64,000 nucleotides of DNA, taken from assembly GCA_014925825.1 (NCBI GenBank), contig JACGCK010000060.1:186001-250000 (forward strand), read 5' to 3'. Positions 45,279 through 57,369 of the stretch are shown here, one piece after another. Each line of letters starts with the position of its first letter. The stretch's first letter is position 1. A program made the translations under genes and the position numbers. The notes beneath the pieces were generated by a model. That model ran no database searches and was not told the origin of the DNA. It saw nothing but the letters and a program-made list of their open reading frames with translations. This DNA is from Pholiota molesta (Eukaryota; Basidiomycota; Agaricomycetes; Agaricales; Strophariaceae).

Positions 45279-47252
45279 TGTTGATTGAGATGGATGCCTG
45301 TGCGCCGAAGATGTTAATACCCTCAAGCTGGATAAGCCAATTAATCCCAACGCACCAACGACAAAGATGGGATGCGACTGTGTAAGTGTTCAACGGAGAG
45401 CAGGATACGCTGGTATATATACGGATGGTCTGAACAACAATCATACGTGAGAGCCTTCTGTCATCTACATAGCATGTTTGACATCGCATCACCCATCCCA
45501 AGCGTTCAGACTCCCGGGTCCTGTATCTCTTGTATTCTGGATCACAATGACTAGCTTCTGAATATAATCCAATTGAGTACAGCGTTTTCGTTACAATGTA
45601 CAACATTCCATACGTAAGAATATCAGCAACCACAGATAAGGCGTTCAATTCAGTAATTCATTGACCATCGTACCAATCGGTAAATCGAGCTGTGAGAGCG
45701 GTTGACGGTCGCGGTAACAAGTCAAGTCAAAGGCTAAATGAACGGATACATGCGTGGTACAAAGCGTGAGTTAGCTAAGAATAGAGGCAATGACCAGAGT
45801 ATCGGCGACGGCAGAAAACTTGCCCACCACATGGCTGGTTGAGGCGTAAGTGGGTAACCATAATCGCCATCTAAGACTTGCTGAGTGCCTTGACCTCGAC
45901 GAATGGAATCGGATGGAAGGCAGGGAAATGCTTTGACAGTGTTAGAGGAGCCAGAAGACGAGAAATGCGATGGAACATCCGTAACATTGCATCCAAAGAC
46001 ATGAGATAATGCAAACAGTAGAGCGTGGTAGAACAAGCCCGTGGAGTTGCTGAAACATCGTTGTTGACAGGAGGAAGCAGGAAAGAAAGCAGGAAGCAGA
46101 TATCATGCACAAGACGAAAATGTGGAGGAAATGAACAGAACAGGAGTCAAACCTGAAGTACGGAAGGATAATTGAGATGTCCATAATTTAGATACAATAG
46201 AGTAACGAGGTCGGCCTGTTACTTGCGCGTCGCAAGCCATTCGCAAGCGAGGATGCTTAAAATAGGCCTGAAGAAAGTGAAGTGTTGAAGTGGCCCAATG
46301 CTTCAACGTTTAGCTCGAACTTTGGATGAACATGAGGAATGTATTAGATGCAGAAGGAATGCCGAGAGAACTCATCGATATGTCTGAGCAAATATAGCCA
46401 AGTGAGCATAAGAAATGCCAGTTTAAAAAAATAGAAACACTTACGACACCTCTTCGAGGGACGTCTTCGTCAGCGGGCTCTTGTTCGTGTTGTCCAGGGC
46501 ACGTCCAGGTTCGTTGAACAAGGTGGCATGGCGAACTCAATGACCACATCAGCGCTACTGTAAATGATATTCATAAGGTCCTCGCTCCAAACACTTAGGG
46601 GAAACGCACCAAGTTTCCCATGAGCCGATGATCAATGTTCAACGTTCAACAACGTCAACATTGGATAGACGGCGGCTCGCACTGCAGATAGTCCACACCA
46701 AATACGAGACCATCCACCAGTTCAGCATAGCGACTGAGAGGCGGCGAGAAATTGGGAGAGATCATAGCACAGCAGTCCTTTCATTCGTCGCCCATGCATG
46801 ATCTTCCGTCATCTTTTGCCGGAGAATGAGCAGGAGTGACAGTGAACACAGGGAGACTGGCCGATTCAACGAAAGGGAAAGGATGTCCAGGTACGCGCTT
46901 CGTGCAATTGGGCGCGTTGGCGGCGGTATTTGGGAGCTGGATGTTGATCAGAGGAAGTGGCCAAGAATGACATTCAAGGAAAGTGCGGAGTTTAAAAAAT
47001 TGAACCTTTGAACAGGCGCCCGGCGGTTTGGCTCTCCGATACCAATACGTTGACCACGAGTTGGTGGATGTAATTGGGATGTGACGTTGGGCAGCTACTT
47101 CGTGTGGGTAATTTATCCCGCGAACGCACATTCGAGTCATTTATTGTATTACTTGATAGCTATTCATATGCTCTATGTGCCATTCCGATCTGACGTTCAG
47201 ATCCAATTCAGATCAACGCACCAGAGGGTTACACAAGGAAAGAAACGGATGT
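45279..47252. other. No supported gene
   Basis: Several 70-140 codon minus-strand frames (45229-46549, 46781-47140) have no recognisable family and no consistent splice chain. The first few hundred bases are the promoter region of the HET 2 gene. Confidence 0.35.
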
Positions 47253-49518
47253 TTATTTCCAAGAATCTTTGATCAGATCTGACGCCCGTTCTGCGATAGC
47301 GTATACGGGCGCTTGTGTATGTCCACTGATAATGAAGGGCTAGAAATGTTCTGGATCAGCAAGCAGAACAGTATCATTTTCAGCGAGGTTCCATACCATT
47401 ACAGACGCGTCAACAATTCGGAGACCTGAAGTCCCCTTCACTCGCAAATCAGGATCGACAACACCATAGCCCGCGTCTTTAGCAGACATCGCCGCCGTAC
47501 CGACGCCATGGTTAGTTGTAAAGGAGAAGTTTCGTATGTACTCGTCCAGTGCTGTGTCGCTCGTCGCATTTGCGGGTGGAGAAACTTGCTCAATGACATA
47601 ATCCTTCCATACAGGCGCTTTGAAAAACTTTTGAGATAGCTTGAGCGCTTCCCTCATGGCAAGGACGTCGAATTCTGAAGAGTAATAACCGAGGTCGATG
47701 TTCGGTTGTCCAAGCGGGTCGGAGCGATTTAAGGTTACTGAACCGCGGGATGCTGGAGTGACGACAACCGAATTAATACCCACGAAGTGGCCAGGCTGCG
47801 GTATCTGAAAAAATGCAGAGCCACTCTATATTGAATGGGAATCAGCATACTGTCATGTAAATCGTTTGATACTTACAAAGGGGGCTAATTCTAAGTGTGG
47901 CGTGTTAGGACCTGCGGATGGATCTCCAAATTTCTCAAAAATCGGAGAATCATCCGCAAGACGCGTCCAGGCAATGAAATTCGAAGCCGCGTCTGCATAT
48001 GGTCCTGTGCGATTTTTCTCCCACTGTGCTAGAGCCATGGCTCGCAGGGTTGTATTCATATTGAGGCTATTAATGACCATTAGACAATGTTTTCAACGAT
48101 TCAAGAATATTATTACTTGTCGAGAGTATCATTTGAAGTCACGGAGAATGTCACCCCAGTGATCGGCTGGTCCGTCAGGTTTTGTCCTACGCTTGGGAGG
48201 TGAAGAATGCTGGGGATGCCTGATTTGAGCAACGATTCACGGTCACCAATTCCTGAATTCATCAGTATGTGTGGAGTGTTGATGGGTCCAGCAGATAGAA
48301 TTATCTCCTTTTTAGCAGTCAATCGTCCTTGTGAGGAGTCTAGACGATATTTATCAAATGAAATCTAAAGTGGAGGACCACAGGTCGTTCTCACCTGCTA
48401 TCTCGACGGAATTGAATCTCAGTGAGCTTGGGACTGGATGTATTCGGGTGACTCTTGTGTTCAATAGAACGTGTAAGTTTTTCCTGCTTGTAAATTTTGG
48501 AGAGAGATAGGCCGTTGCAGAGCTACTTCTCGTTCCATCGCCGATACTTCCTTGATACCATCCTACGATTTCACGTAATTCATCGAATAAAATACACAGA
48601 ATGAACACTTCTGCTCTTACCTAGTCCTAGCGGTCGACCAGAATTCATGTCCAAAAGACGTGGAAAGTCAGAAGGAAGTTCGTTGGAGACTTGTTGAACC
48701 ATGTTATCAATTGGTTGTGGATCGCTCGGAAGGCTGGTGAACATCAGTCCATCAAATCCATGCACGGAAGGATCGAAGTCGCCCCGAGTGTCGTGTCCAT
48801 CCGATGGGGGAGACCATCTTTCATTCTGGTACAACGAGTTCTCAGTGATATAACCAACATAGCTAAGCAGAAAACCGACTTTGAGTATATAAGGCATCAA
48901 GTTTTTCCAAGACCATCCGGCATCGCTGGTGACTGTTGCCCATCTATCGTAGTCATCCATTGATCCTCGGGTATAGTACATGATATCTTATCGCCTCGTT
49001 CAGTAAAAATTAGCGACTGAATGTAGATACGCACTATGCGAGCTACACCCTCCAAGTATATGACCTCGTGGATAAGTTAGCGTACGGTTGTTCAACCCAG
49101 CAACAGGGAGCGTAGTGTAGTTCCAATCATAGACTGTTTTTTGAAGGTTATTGGCGAGGTGGGGAACCATAGAATCTAAAACGCCCTCATTCCTACGACG
49201 AAGCAAGGTAAATTATGGCTTGAGCGGTCACAAACATGAAGAGTTATCTACATACGTTGGTCCAGCTTCAATGAGAAGCACTTCGAATTCAGGGTTTTCC
49301 GACAATCTGTTGGCCACGACCGCCCCGCCTGTTCCACCTGGAATAAACGTAATAAGTTGCGAAAAAGAGCAAACTGCGAGATGACGATGAGCCAGACCTC
49401 CGATTACGATGAAATCGTATGTAGTTGTCGATAACTGCTGGACATTTTGATATACGGCTGCGAGGCTGTTTGTAACGCACAACCGCAGGAAGATTAAGAG
49501 TACGAGCGAGATGTTCAT
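47253..49518 (-). CDS. Secreted GMC flavin oxidoreductase 2 (AA3-like)
   Basis: From ATG 49518 (signal peptide MNISLVLLIFLRLCVTNSLA) to TAA 47253-47255, about 600 residues over roughly ten exons. Motifs in order: DFIVIGG | [44 protein letters not shown], the second GMC signature [36 protein letters not shown] and [15 protein letters not shown]. Both C-terminal His residues are present. It is a paralog of 28021-30377, with the same intron positions and near-identical ends. The FAD-binding GGSSS of the other copy is GGCSS here. Upstream frames could extend the start to 49626, but the 49518 start gives a clean signal peptide. It neighbours a second secreted flavo-oxidase on the same strand. Confidence 0.88.
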
Positions 49519-49730
49519 TTTCGATGACTTGAAGACAAAAATGACTGCCGCAACATCTGGTAGGAGCTGTATGACCGTAAGCAGATATACATTTGTATAA
49601 AAGATAAAAATATCATACCGTTGCATTTCTCATGCTAATGCGGCTTCTTGACTGATGAAACTAGCAGAATATCATCACAATGGGACACGAGGCCTTCAAT
49701 TTTTTTTATATGAGAAGACACTGAAGTTCG

Positions 49731-49850
49731 ATGATTAATGAAATTCGCTTTGAGGAGATAGAGAGACTTGCTCAAGATTGGATAGAAAAAGCCGGTAGCA
49801 CACCGGAGACTGCTCGCCTGGGCATAAGTTGGTTTGTGAAATCAAAGTAA
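49731..49850 (+). CDS. Possible 39-residue small ORF
   Basis: ATG 49731 opens an acidic, helix-like frame (contains IERLAQDWIEKAG and TARLGISWFVKSK) that ends at 49848-49850. The composition looks protein-like, but there is no homolog I can name. It could be an exon remnant or chance. Confidence 0.2.
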   Translation: MINEIRFEEIERLAQDWIEKAGSTPETARLGISWFVKSK

Positions 49851-50232
49851 GCAATACTTGAACCCAGGAAGCACTATGTCAAACATAGAACGACTTACAC
49901 GCTTATGTAGAAATCAAGTCATTTGACGCAAAAGGTTGCAATAAACGCTGCTTCGGTAACCGAGATTTCGTTAGCGTCCTAGCCACTCGGCCCATAGATT
50001 CGTAAACGAAACGTATGGTAGTGGTAGTGAGTATAAGTAACAGCCAGCGAACGGGCCGGTTGATCGTTGCAGTCAAAGTCGAAGTCGACGGATGGTCAAA
50101 AATTACGACCATCGTGTCCTCAGATATGGGTCCGTATAAGTACGAAGCGTACAAATAACATAGTAGATGATTTGGAATTCATGATTACCTAGATACATCG
50201 TCGTCACACCTAAAACGCACTCGTTCACCTTT
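49851..50232. other. Intergenic
   Basis: A 380-base gap between the small ORF and the AA7-like gene end. Only an unconvincing 83-codon frame is seen. Confidence 0.4.
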
Positions 50233-52353
50233 TCATTCCTGTACAGACGTAGGGAAGGTAAACGTCCCTCGCGGATCGAATAGATCTTTGAGCTTGCGCA
50301 GGCGAGGGTAATTCGTCGAATAGTATCGTCGCTGCCCTATCGAGGTGAAGCAGGAAGGATGTCAAGATTAGTGTATACATCAACAATTAATCAAGGACAG
50401 GACATACAGTCAATTAGCCTGTCGTCAATGTAATTTGTGTACGCCCTTCATAGAAAAATGTTAGGGATAATGTCCTGAATCCAAAGGTACGAAAAAAACA
50501 GAATGCATACCCATAATCCCAGTTCGGTGGGCTGTTGCTGACAATTGCATTAACAACATCTACATGATTTAGGTTTTAGATGAGACAGGGAACGAGTGAA
50601 AGCGAGAGCCAGACACGCACTGTCAAGGTATGTAAAGCCCTCCTCTGGATAAGGCGGCACATTGCCTGGAGACGAGGCGTAGAACTGAATCGTGAAGAGC
50701 GAGTTGCGACGACTGAAAGCCGTAGCTGCCGTTGGGACAGCATTAATCGCCGAATTGTGACCACCAAAGAGTTCTGCCTGAAAGAACCATCCCTGCGAAT
50801 TCAAACACGTCAGCAGAAATAAACGCGAACGAATTCAGAGACACCCAAACGACGCACTACTTTCGTCGTAAACCCCTCGTTCGCCACCACGTCCATAAAC
50901 GCCTGCAGCGCCTTCTCGCTCATCGGCTGCTCCTCCGGCGTCATCAAGCTCTTCGCATAGAACGTGTCCGTATTATCCGGCTGGTCCTTCGTATCCAAAC
51001 TCCCCCCGCAAGGTTAATCGCACTATGCAAATAATCCCCCGTATCAAAGCTCTCCGAATGCGGCGCGGGCATCGCGCTCAAAAACGGGCCGAGCGTCGCA
51101 TTGAGCTCTTCAAACGGCGCGTACCACCCACCCGCGAGCCCGATGCTGACGTTCCCCTGCACGGCCCCGGGTGTGATGACGATTTCCGCGCCGAACGTGG
51201 GCGGCAGCGGGGCGGTGAGGACGAAGGATTGGTAGAGGGACAGGGCGGCGGCGGCGCCGTGCGCGGTGAGTTGCCAATTGTAGGAGAAGATGGTCGCGGT
51301 GGGCGGCGCGGGGAAGGTGCGGACGGTGTAGGCGGTTGCGATGCCGAAAGAAGCTCCTGAGCCTCGGAGGGCCTGTGTATGTAGATGAGATCAGGTCAAC
51401 TGTTGATTTGGGATAATGAAAGGGGAAGGGGAAATGGAGCGTTGCGCGTGCGAGAACGATGATGCTGGATCACATGGACAGCCAAATGCGCGATGAAGTT
51501 TATAGAAGAGGCTGATAAAGATAGAATAAGGGGATAGACATACAAAGAAGAGGTCCGGATTGTTCTTCTGTGACACCGTGGAAATGGTTCCATTTGCAAG
51601 GACGACATCGATAGCCAAAATAGTGTCAACGGTTAGGCCCCAAAGTCGTGAAGTAAACCCGAAGCCACCATAAGCTGACGAATAACCATAAAGGATAATA
51701 TGTATATCAGTACTCGAACCCTATCTCAGTAGAATAACGGCAAACGCACCTGCATGACCTCCGAAGCCAACGTAAGGACATGTTCCATGTGGCAGTCCTC
51801 GCCCATGAGCTGCCAACGCAGTGACGATATCTCCCAGGAGGTTCCCCACTTCAATTACTGCCGTGCCAGCGTTGTCGTCCACCGTGATCGTTTGGAAGTT
51901 CCGCATGTCCACGACTATCACCCCATCCTTGCCTCCCAGCCCGTTAGCGATGTAGCTGTGCTGTGGAAAGTGAGGGTGAGAGAAATGTAGCAAAACAAGA
52001 CATCAACTTACTCCCCCACTGCGCGCGACGACCTGATGGTTGACCAACTGGCCGAGCTTTACGACCTCGGAGACCTCTTGAATGGTGGTTGGGAATGCAA
52101 CTGCAGCAGGTTCGAAATCGAACCGAAGGTTGACTGTACGGCATTCAGTTTATCATAGCTTCAAATGCGGAAGAATCCACTTACAAGGTTTTGTATCATT
52201 CGCAAACGCCGGTTCACCGGGGAGGACAAGCGAAACGTTGAATCCAGGCTGTTCTGTGGTGAAGAGACTTCTCAAATTCTGAGCTTGGACTGTAGACGCC
52301 CATCCAAGCAGACCGATAAGAACATTCGGAAACACTGCCTTGAGTTTGAGCAT
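50233..52353 (-). CDS. Secreted FAD-linked oxidase, berberine-bridge/AA7-like, one-base frameshift
   Basis: From ATG 52353 (signal region LIGLLGWASTVQAQ) to TGA 50233-50235, about 500 residues in several exons. The PCMH-type FAD domain shows VVARSGGHSY, whose His would bind FAD. It also shows HGTCPYVGFGGHAG, whose Cys would make the second covalent FAD link as in AA7 gluco-oligosaccharide oxidases. After GGFGFTSRLWGL, the substrate domain runs to the conserved end RRYYSTNYPRLRKLKDLFDPRGTF with the family's N-Y-x-R-L pattern. At 51002-51007 (six G on the minus strand) the frame shifts: AINLAGG is followed in the next frame by SLDTKDQPDNTDTF. One extra G would join them. It may oxidise sugars or alkaloid-like molecules outside the cell. 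Confidence 0.8.
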
Positions 52354-53778
52354 CTTGCGCGCGATGAACGCAAAACTATTCGTCGTCTACGTGACGTTGC
52401 CGGGCTATATGTATCAAGTGAGCTAATGGCGCCACCTGGCACCCACACCTTTCAAAAAACATAGTCACCTGAGCTTCAAGTATCCGAAATATGGGCATTA
52501 CGCGGTTCCTTAGTCGGATATCCTGTGCATGGCTTCGATTTCGGCGATGTCCCCAAATATGTCTGTCGGGCGAGCGGCGAGCTTGTTCTCAAAGTTGGTA
52601 TGAAAGGCGTAAAAGCATCGTATGTGATGCTGGAAGTGATGTCACTGAGGGAATGTGCATGGACTTCATTGGACATAGAACGGAGCAGACGCGAGACAGG
52701 TAAAACGTTGACAGATAACGAAGAGCGTGGGTGGAGGAGGATTGTTTTGGCTTTGTTGTCACAGTTGGTAGTTCGATCAAAGATGCCGGCCCGGAGCTCC
52801 TCCCTCCAGACTCCAGTTGCTCGCAAAATCCAGATGGGCCGCCCAAGAAGTGAATGTGAGTTGACCCATCAGTGATTTCGTCATGAAGACTGCAATATGA
52901 ATTTACGTTCCAAAATCGATATGTGCATTCCATAGACAACGTGGAAATTACCTTTTTAAGTTTACCGACAAGGTTTTACAGGAGACACCGTAGTGGCCGG
53001 GATCCCAGAACTTGGCGAGGCCGGCAACAAGTCCCTGCTGGAATTGAATGGGCGGTGGAGCGGGATTCATGTAGTGTTAGGCGTTTTTACGACTCGAGCT
53101 TGCGTCGCGGACATGAACTTGGCGAGATGTAGGGCGAAATACAAGCCGACTCCGAGTCCGAATTCGAATGAATTTAAAGGAGCTCGTGGTTTTCAACGAT
53201 GATGTTGGGCGGGCTTCAAATTAGTGGGATAACTGAAAGACAGCGAGCAAGCGCTGTTGCGCAAATTTACAGGATTCATATCTCTGGTCAGTTTCTTGAC
53301 TTGGAACACAATTGGAACATCGAACATTAAAATGTCTGAACAATGTTTCAGCTTTACGTATCAGCCCTCAGGGAAATACATTCCCTCTAAATTCCTCCTA
53401 ATTCACCTCCTTGTGTTTGCTCATTTGACAGCTCCAAAGACGAAACCTTTTATGTAAAAACGTCTGTTTTTCTCGAATTTCTACGATTTATACGTTTTTA
53501 TTAATATCTCGGGAGAACATTTCCCTTTTTTATCATTAGCGCCTCAAGAAAACCTTCAAAGTTCACATTGCATGGCCTGAAGAAGCATATACAAGTCTTC
53601 AATCAAGCGAGGCAGAACAAAAGGTGAGGTCCATCGAGCGCCACTTCGTAATTACGACTAACCCACGCCTACCCTATGCAAGTGGGTTGGACGCTTATCT
53701 GTACATAAATCAGATGGATTTGGAGACCCGACTCGTTCATTTCCTGGCACGCACTCTTCTGGGTTCTACAACCGTACA
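52354..53778. other. Intergenic
   Basis: A 116-codon plus-strand frame at 52525-52875 has no recognised family. At about 52985 GACACCGTAGTGGCCGGGA resembles 18765-18783 inside the left end of the inverted-terminus element. The stretch 53200-53560 is A/T-rich. No gene is supported. Confidence 0.35.
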
Positions 53779-55035
53779 ATGGCTCCCTTCGACGGCTTCG
53801 CCCCCAGCGACGGCGTATCTTCTGAAACGACTTCCAACGCTCGAAATGGGGGCACTTGCACGGCACCTGTGACTCAATGTCCTCTTTCCACTCTCGCTCC
53901 TTCTTCTGCGGCAACGCCATACGAGATCTACGATGGAGGGTTCGAGAGCGGTAAAGCTCGTGGCGTATGCATCCGCATCGCAAATGGTACGGCGGGGCAA
54001 GTCGGTCTCGTGCGCGCATGGGCCGAGAATTTCATACAACATATGGTGAAGAAGGGCGAGGATCCTTTCTTGGTGCGTTCGATTATATTTCTTCTGCATG
54101 CAGCCGTTGATTATAATTTATTTGGTGGTTTCGTCCCTTAGATTGCTTGGTATCTGGGAGATTCCACTCAATCTCTCGCGCTTCTGTCCAGTGGGGAAGT
54201 TGACATGGCGCTTACTTATGTTCCTGCGGCGGAGGTTCAGCTTCTTCAATCGGGCGACGCATCTGCGAGAACATATATCTTCCGTGACCGCTTTGCACTC
54301 GTAGGTCCCGTGTGCAATCCTGCAGGTCTTCAAGAGACGGATTGTATCTATACTATGTTTAGCAAGATCGCTGCCCGTGGGGACGCCGATGTCAGAGTGA
54401 GTTTCTCAGTTGAATACTCACCGAACCATAGCATCAATCAACTTGTGTTGACTACAATTCAGTGTCCACCACATCCTGATGTCAGACCCGCTACTCGATT
54501 TCTGTCTCGCTGCGATAAGAGCGCGACCAACATCAAAGAGAGCCAGATCTTCCTCTCCATAGGCCAGGTGCGTCCACATTTCTCCTTGGCCGTTCCACGT
54601 TCTTTTAATTTCTCGGACCTTTATTAAATCAAACGCTCACACCTTGCGTCGCATTACGCTCCCCAACAGCTTCCCTGGGGCCACGACTACTCGCGCTGGT
54701 ACCACCAGTATATCCGCTTTCCGCGCGAGGCACTCCTCGCCGCAGCCGCGCTCTCCGAATACACCCTGATCGATTACGGCGCGTGGCTCTCTGCGCCCAA
54801 GTCCGTCCATAACCAGTTGAAGATGTTCAAGCTCGGGAGCGACGCCGCAGACGATGTGCTCATCAACCCTGCGCATCTACTGTTCAGAGGCACCGGGGCC
54901 GCGAGAGGGGTGGAGAAGGAGCGAGACGCATTGTGCAGGGAGTTTTATGGATGGGTCGTAGATCCGGAAGGGGGTTTGCAGGTGACTTTGGGCTACAGGA
55001 AGGAGGGATGCGTGTTGTATGCGAAGGCTCCATAA
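53779..55035 (+). CDS. TupA-like (tungstate-type) binding protein, PBP-II fold
   Basis: Four exons, 53779-54072, 54142-54396, 54463-54567 and 54670-55035, give 339 residues; all introns are phase 0. The protein follows fungal relatives of bacterial tungstate/molybdate binding proteins: GVCIRIANGTAGQVGLVRAWAENF, then IAWYLGDSTQSLALLSSGEVDMALTY, YIFRDRFALVGP, NPAG, a TMFSKIAARGD segment, SRCDKSATNIKE with the usual oxyanion-type Ser/Asn, and LPWGHDYSRWYHQYIRFP. Bacterial members feed an ABC transporter. Fungi lack that partner, so the role is unknown, perhaps ligand scavenging or sensing. The start I use lacks a signal peptide; an unseen upstream exon could supply one. The C-terminal LINPAHLLFRGTG is also typical. 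Confidence 0.8.
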
Positions 55036-57369
55036 ATGGCATTTCCAAAGCATTTCAACATATTATGTACGTTTGGGTTATTCTCGCGGCGTCGCCTGCA
55101 TATTTCATAGATAAAAATTGATGCACTGCGAATTTTTTCTTGATGACCGGTGAACGTTTGAACGTTGGACGTTAACATACGACTGACATGCAGTTTAATC
55201 GGTAATGGGGTACAGGGGTTCACGCGTTTAAACGTTTAGTAACTGTCGGCGGTTGGTCGGCGGCGTTAACGGCTTGCGCAATGCGCGCGACATATCACGT
55301 GCTCATCTGGATCACGCGCTGCTGTGTAATGCAAAATCAAAATCGTTTTTCCCTTGTCTCTTGCTCTCCCCTGCTCCGTTCTTTCGAAGCGTGTCTCTCT
55401 CTGCCTCTCACTACTGCTACGACATTTACACGCGCATGACGATACCAGCCACTCACACCCAGCTGCGTCCACCGCCTGGCGCGAGATCGCCATCAGCCTG
55501 CAACGCCGCCCCATGCCAGCCCGGGAGTAGTGGAAAAAGGTGAGGGATTCCTACACAGGCGACTCGAGCTCACGCCTGGGCTCGTCGCCTGTTTTTCTAC
55601 CTGCCGTTAGTTCGCTGACCAGCTATCTTTCCAACCCCTCGAAGCCGACCAACTTTCCTCAAACTCGGCGGCCCTCCTTGCGCTTGACGAGCACGCTGCC
55701 ATCCATCGTCCAAGTTTCGCAGTCGAAGCCGGGCACTGGAAGCAAGACGACGGCTGTATTTACTCGGCTCCTCCCAGCTCTGCCCAGAATCAACGCTACG
55801 CCGCTGCTGTCGCCTCGCCCTCTCCGTGACCATAGCTGGCACTCCAACTACCGGTCCATAGCCTCTTCCTCCGAGCCAACCGGTCGAGATGGCCTGCACC
55901 CTATTGCAGCCAGGCCGACGTCAACCGCTGCCTCTTGATCGAAGTCATCAACCTGCGCATCTCACCCCCTCAACTAGCACCCAGGGCAGCGTTCAGCCTT
56001 CGATCCTCGATACTCGGCTTCCAGTGCACTGTTCTACAACCGGGCCGCATCCGGCCTTGGATAAGCCTACACCTCGCCTCCCTTTCCTAGAATTTTCCTC
56101 ACCAAGGCGTTCTATGCGCTTTCTAGTTGCCTGCTCTTGATGAGGGCGTTTCGGTACCCGGCCGAGGCATGTCATGGCTCATGAATTGCCTCTACATCGG
56201 ATTCGGAAATACCTTGCATTGTCTTCGCGCAGGCACGTCAGATTAAGGCCCTCCAAGCTTGATGACGCGCGCTTGGCTCTCTCCCGACATGGTACGGCAA
56301 GGTCTGCCGCAAACAGGTCGATGTCAGACAGCGCACGGGACTGGGCATGCCGCGCGCCTTGCTAGCTAGCGGAACGTTCAGCCTGCGATGCGAGGGCGGG
56401 ACGGGGTCCGAACCGCTTCCGAGGGCGCGTCGAGTCCCCCGCCCGGGCCTCGACGGCTCCGCCAAAGCGTTCCGCCTTCTGGCGAGCGCCAGCGGCGCTC
56501 TCTGACAGCAAGTTTAGTGACACCACCCACCCTCTGAGGCGGCACGTTCGTACGCGGGCCTCGATCTGCTCCGCGGTAAAGCGACGCCCGGGCGCTGCGT
56601 CGCAGCGGATGCAGGGCAGAACGCACTTTCAGCGGCTAGGGGCAACTTTCGGGCGCCGCGTTGGTGTGTTTCCATGGCGGTGTTCCGAATCTCAGTGCAC
56701 GGGCCACGGCGCACACCGCGCTTGGTGTTCCAGTGTGGATCGGCGCTGGGTCTTCATTGGACTCGGCACCATCTGGCTGCCTGAGCCGTCTTCGCCCTCC
56801 TCTGGCCAGATCACAGTCTTGGAGCTGCGACGTCCATATTTTCCGGTGCGATAGATTTCGACTTACCGTTGATCAGTCGATTCTTTCTCAGGGTGGGGTC
56901 AGATCGAAAGGCCGGATGGCCTCGACGCCTACGCGTCAGTGGCTGGCGGTGTGACCAGCCCTGAGAGCGATCTCGATTTGGATGTGCGGTGTTCTAGTAA
57001 CTTCTACCCTGAGGTGGAACTGACAATGTCTACTATTGCGGTGGTTCAGGTTGTACTTTCACCACGACTTGGATTTATTCTTTTTTATTTATTTAGGCGC
57101 TTCGAGTGTGCGCAGAATCGTTTCTCGTGCCGTCCTCCCCAAGAAGTCCGATTTGAAGCGCGTCATCTTCATCCACTTGTCGTGTTCGCTGGAGGGTGTA
57201 ATGTGGCCAGAATCTAATGAGGTTGGTGGAGGGTTGCTCACAATCGGAGCTCGAAACTCCTATCCCCGCTCTAGAACATGGAGCGCCGCTTACAAGACAA
57301 CTTAAAGATATGTCTCAAATGTAATTGTTTTCTTCTCTCCCCAAAATCGTGTAGGCGCGAACCTTTGAC
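55036..57369. other. No supported gene; contains a repeat shared with 61.2 kb
   Basis: Long GC-rich open stretches occur on both strands, but no domain is seen. 55540-55690 matches 61225-61375. The remainder shows nothing I can support. Confidence 0.35.
55540..55690 (+). repeat. Repeat copy A (YTGD...RLGSS type)
   Basis: Reads SYTGDSSSRLGSSPVFLP and QTRRP. 61225-61375 reads SYTGDWSARLGSSLVFIP and QTRRP in the same spacing. DNA and peptide are both conserved, so this is either an old coding duplication or a dispersed repeat. Confidence 0.5.

Noticed and set aside
45734..46549. Hydrophobic minus-strand frames as membrane proteins
   Set aside because: The pieces overlap in different frames without joinable introns, and the hydrophobicity comes from T-rich DNA.
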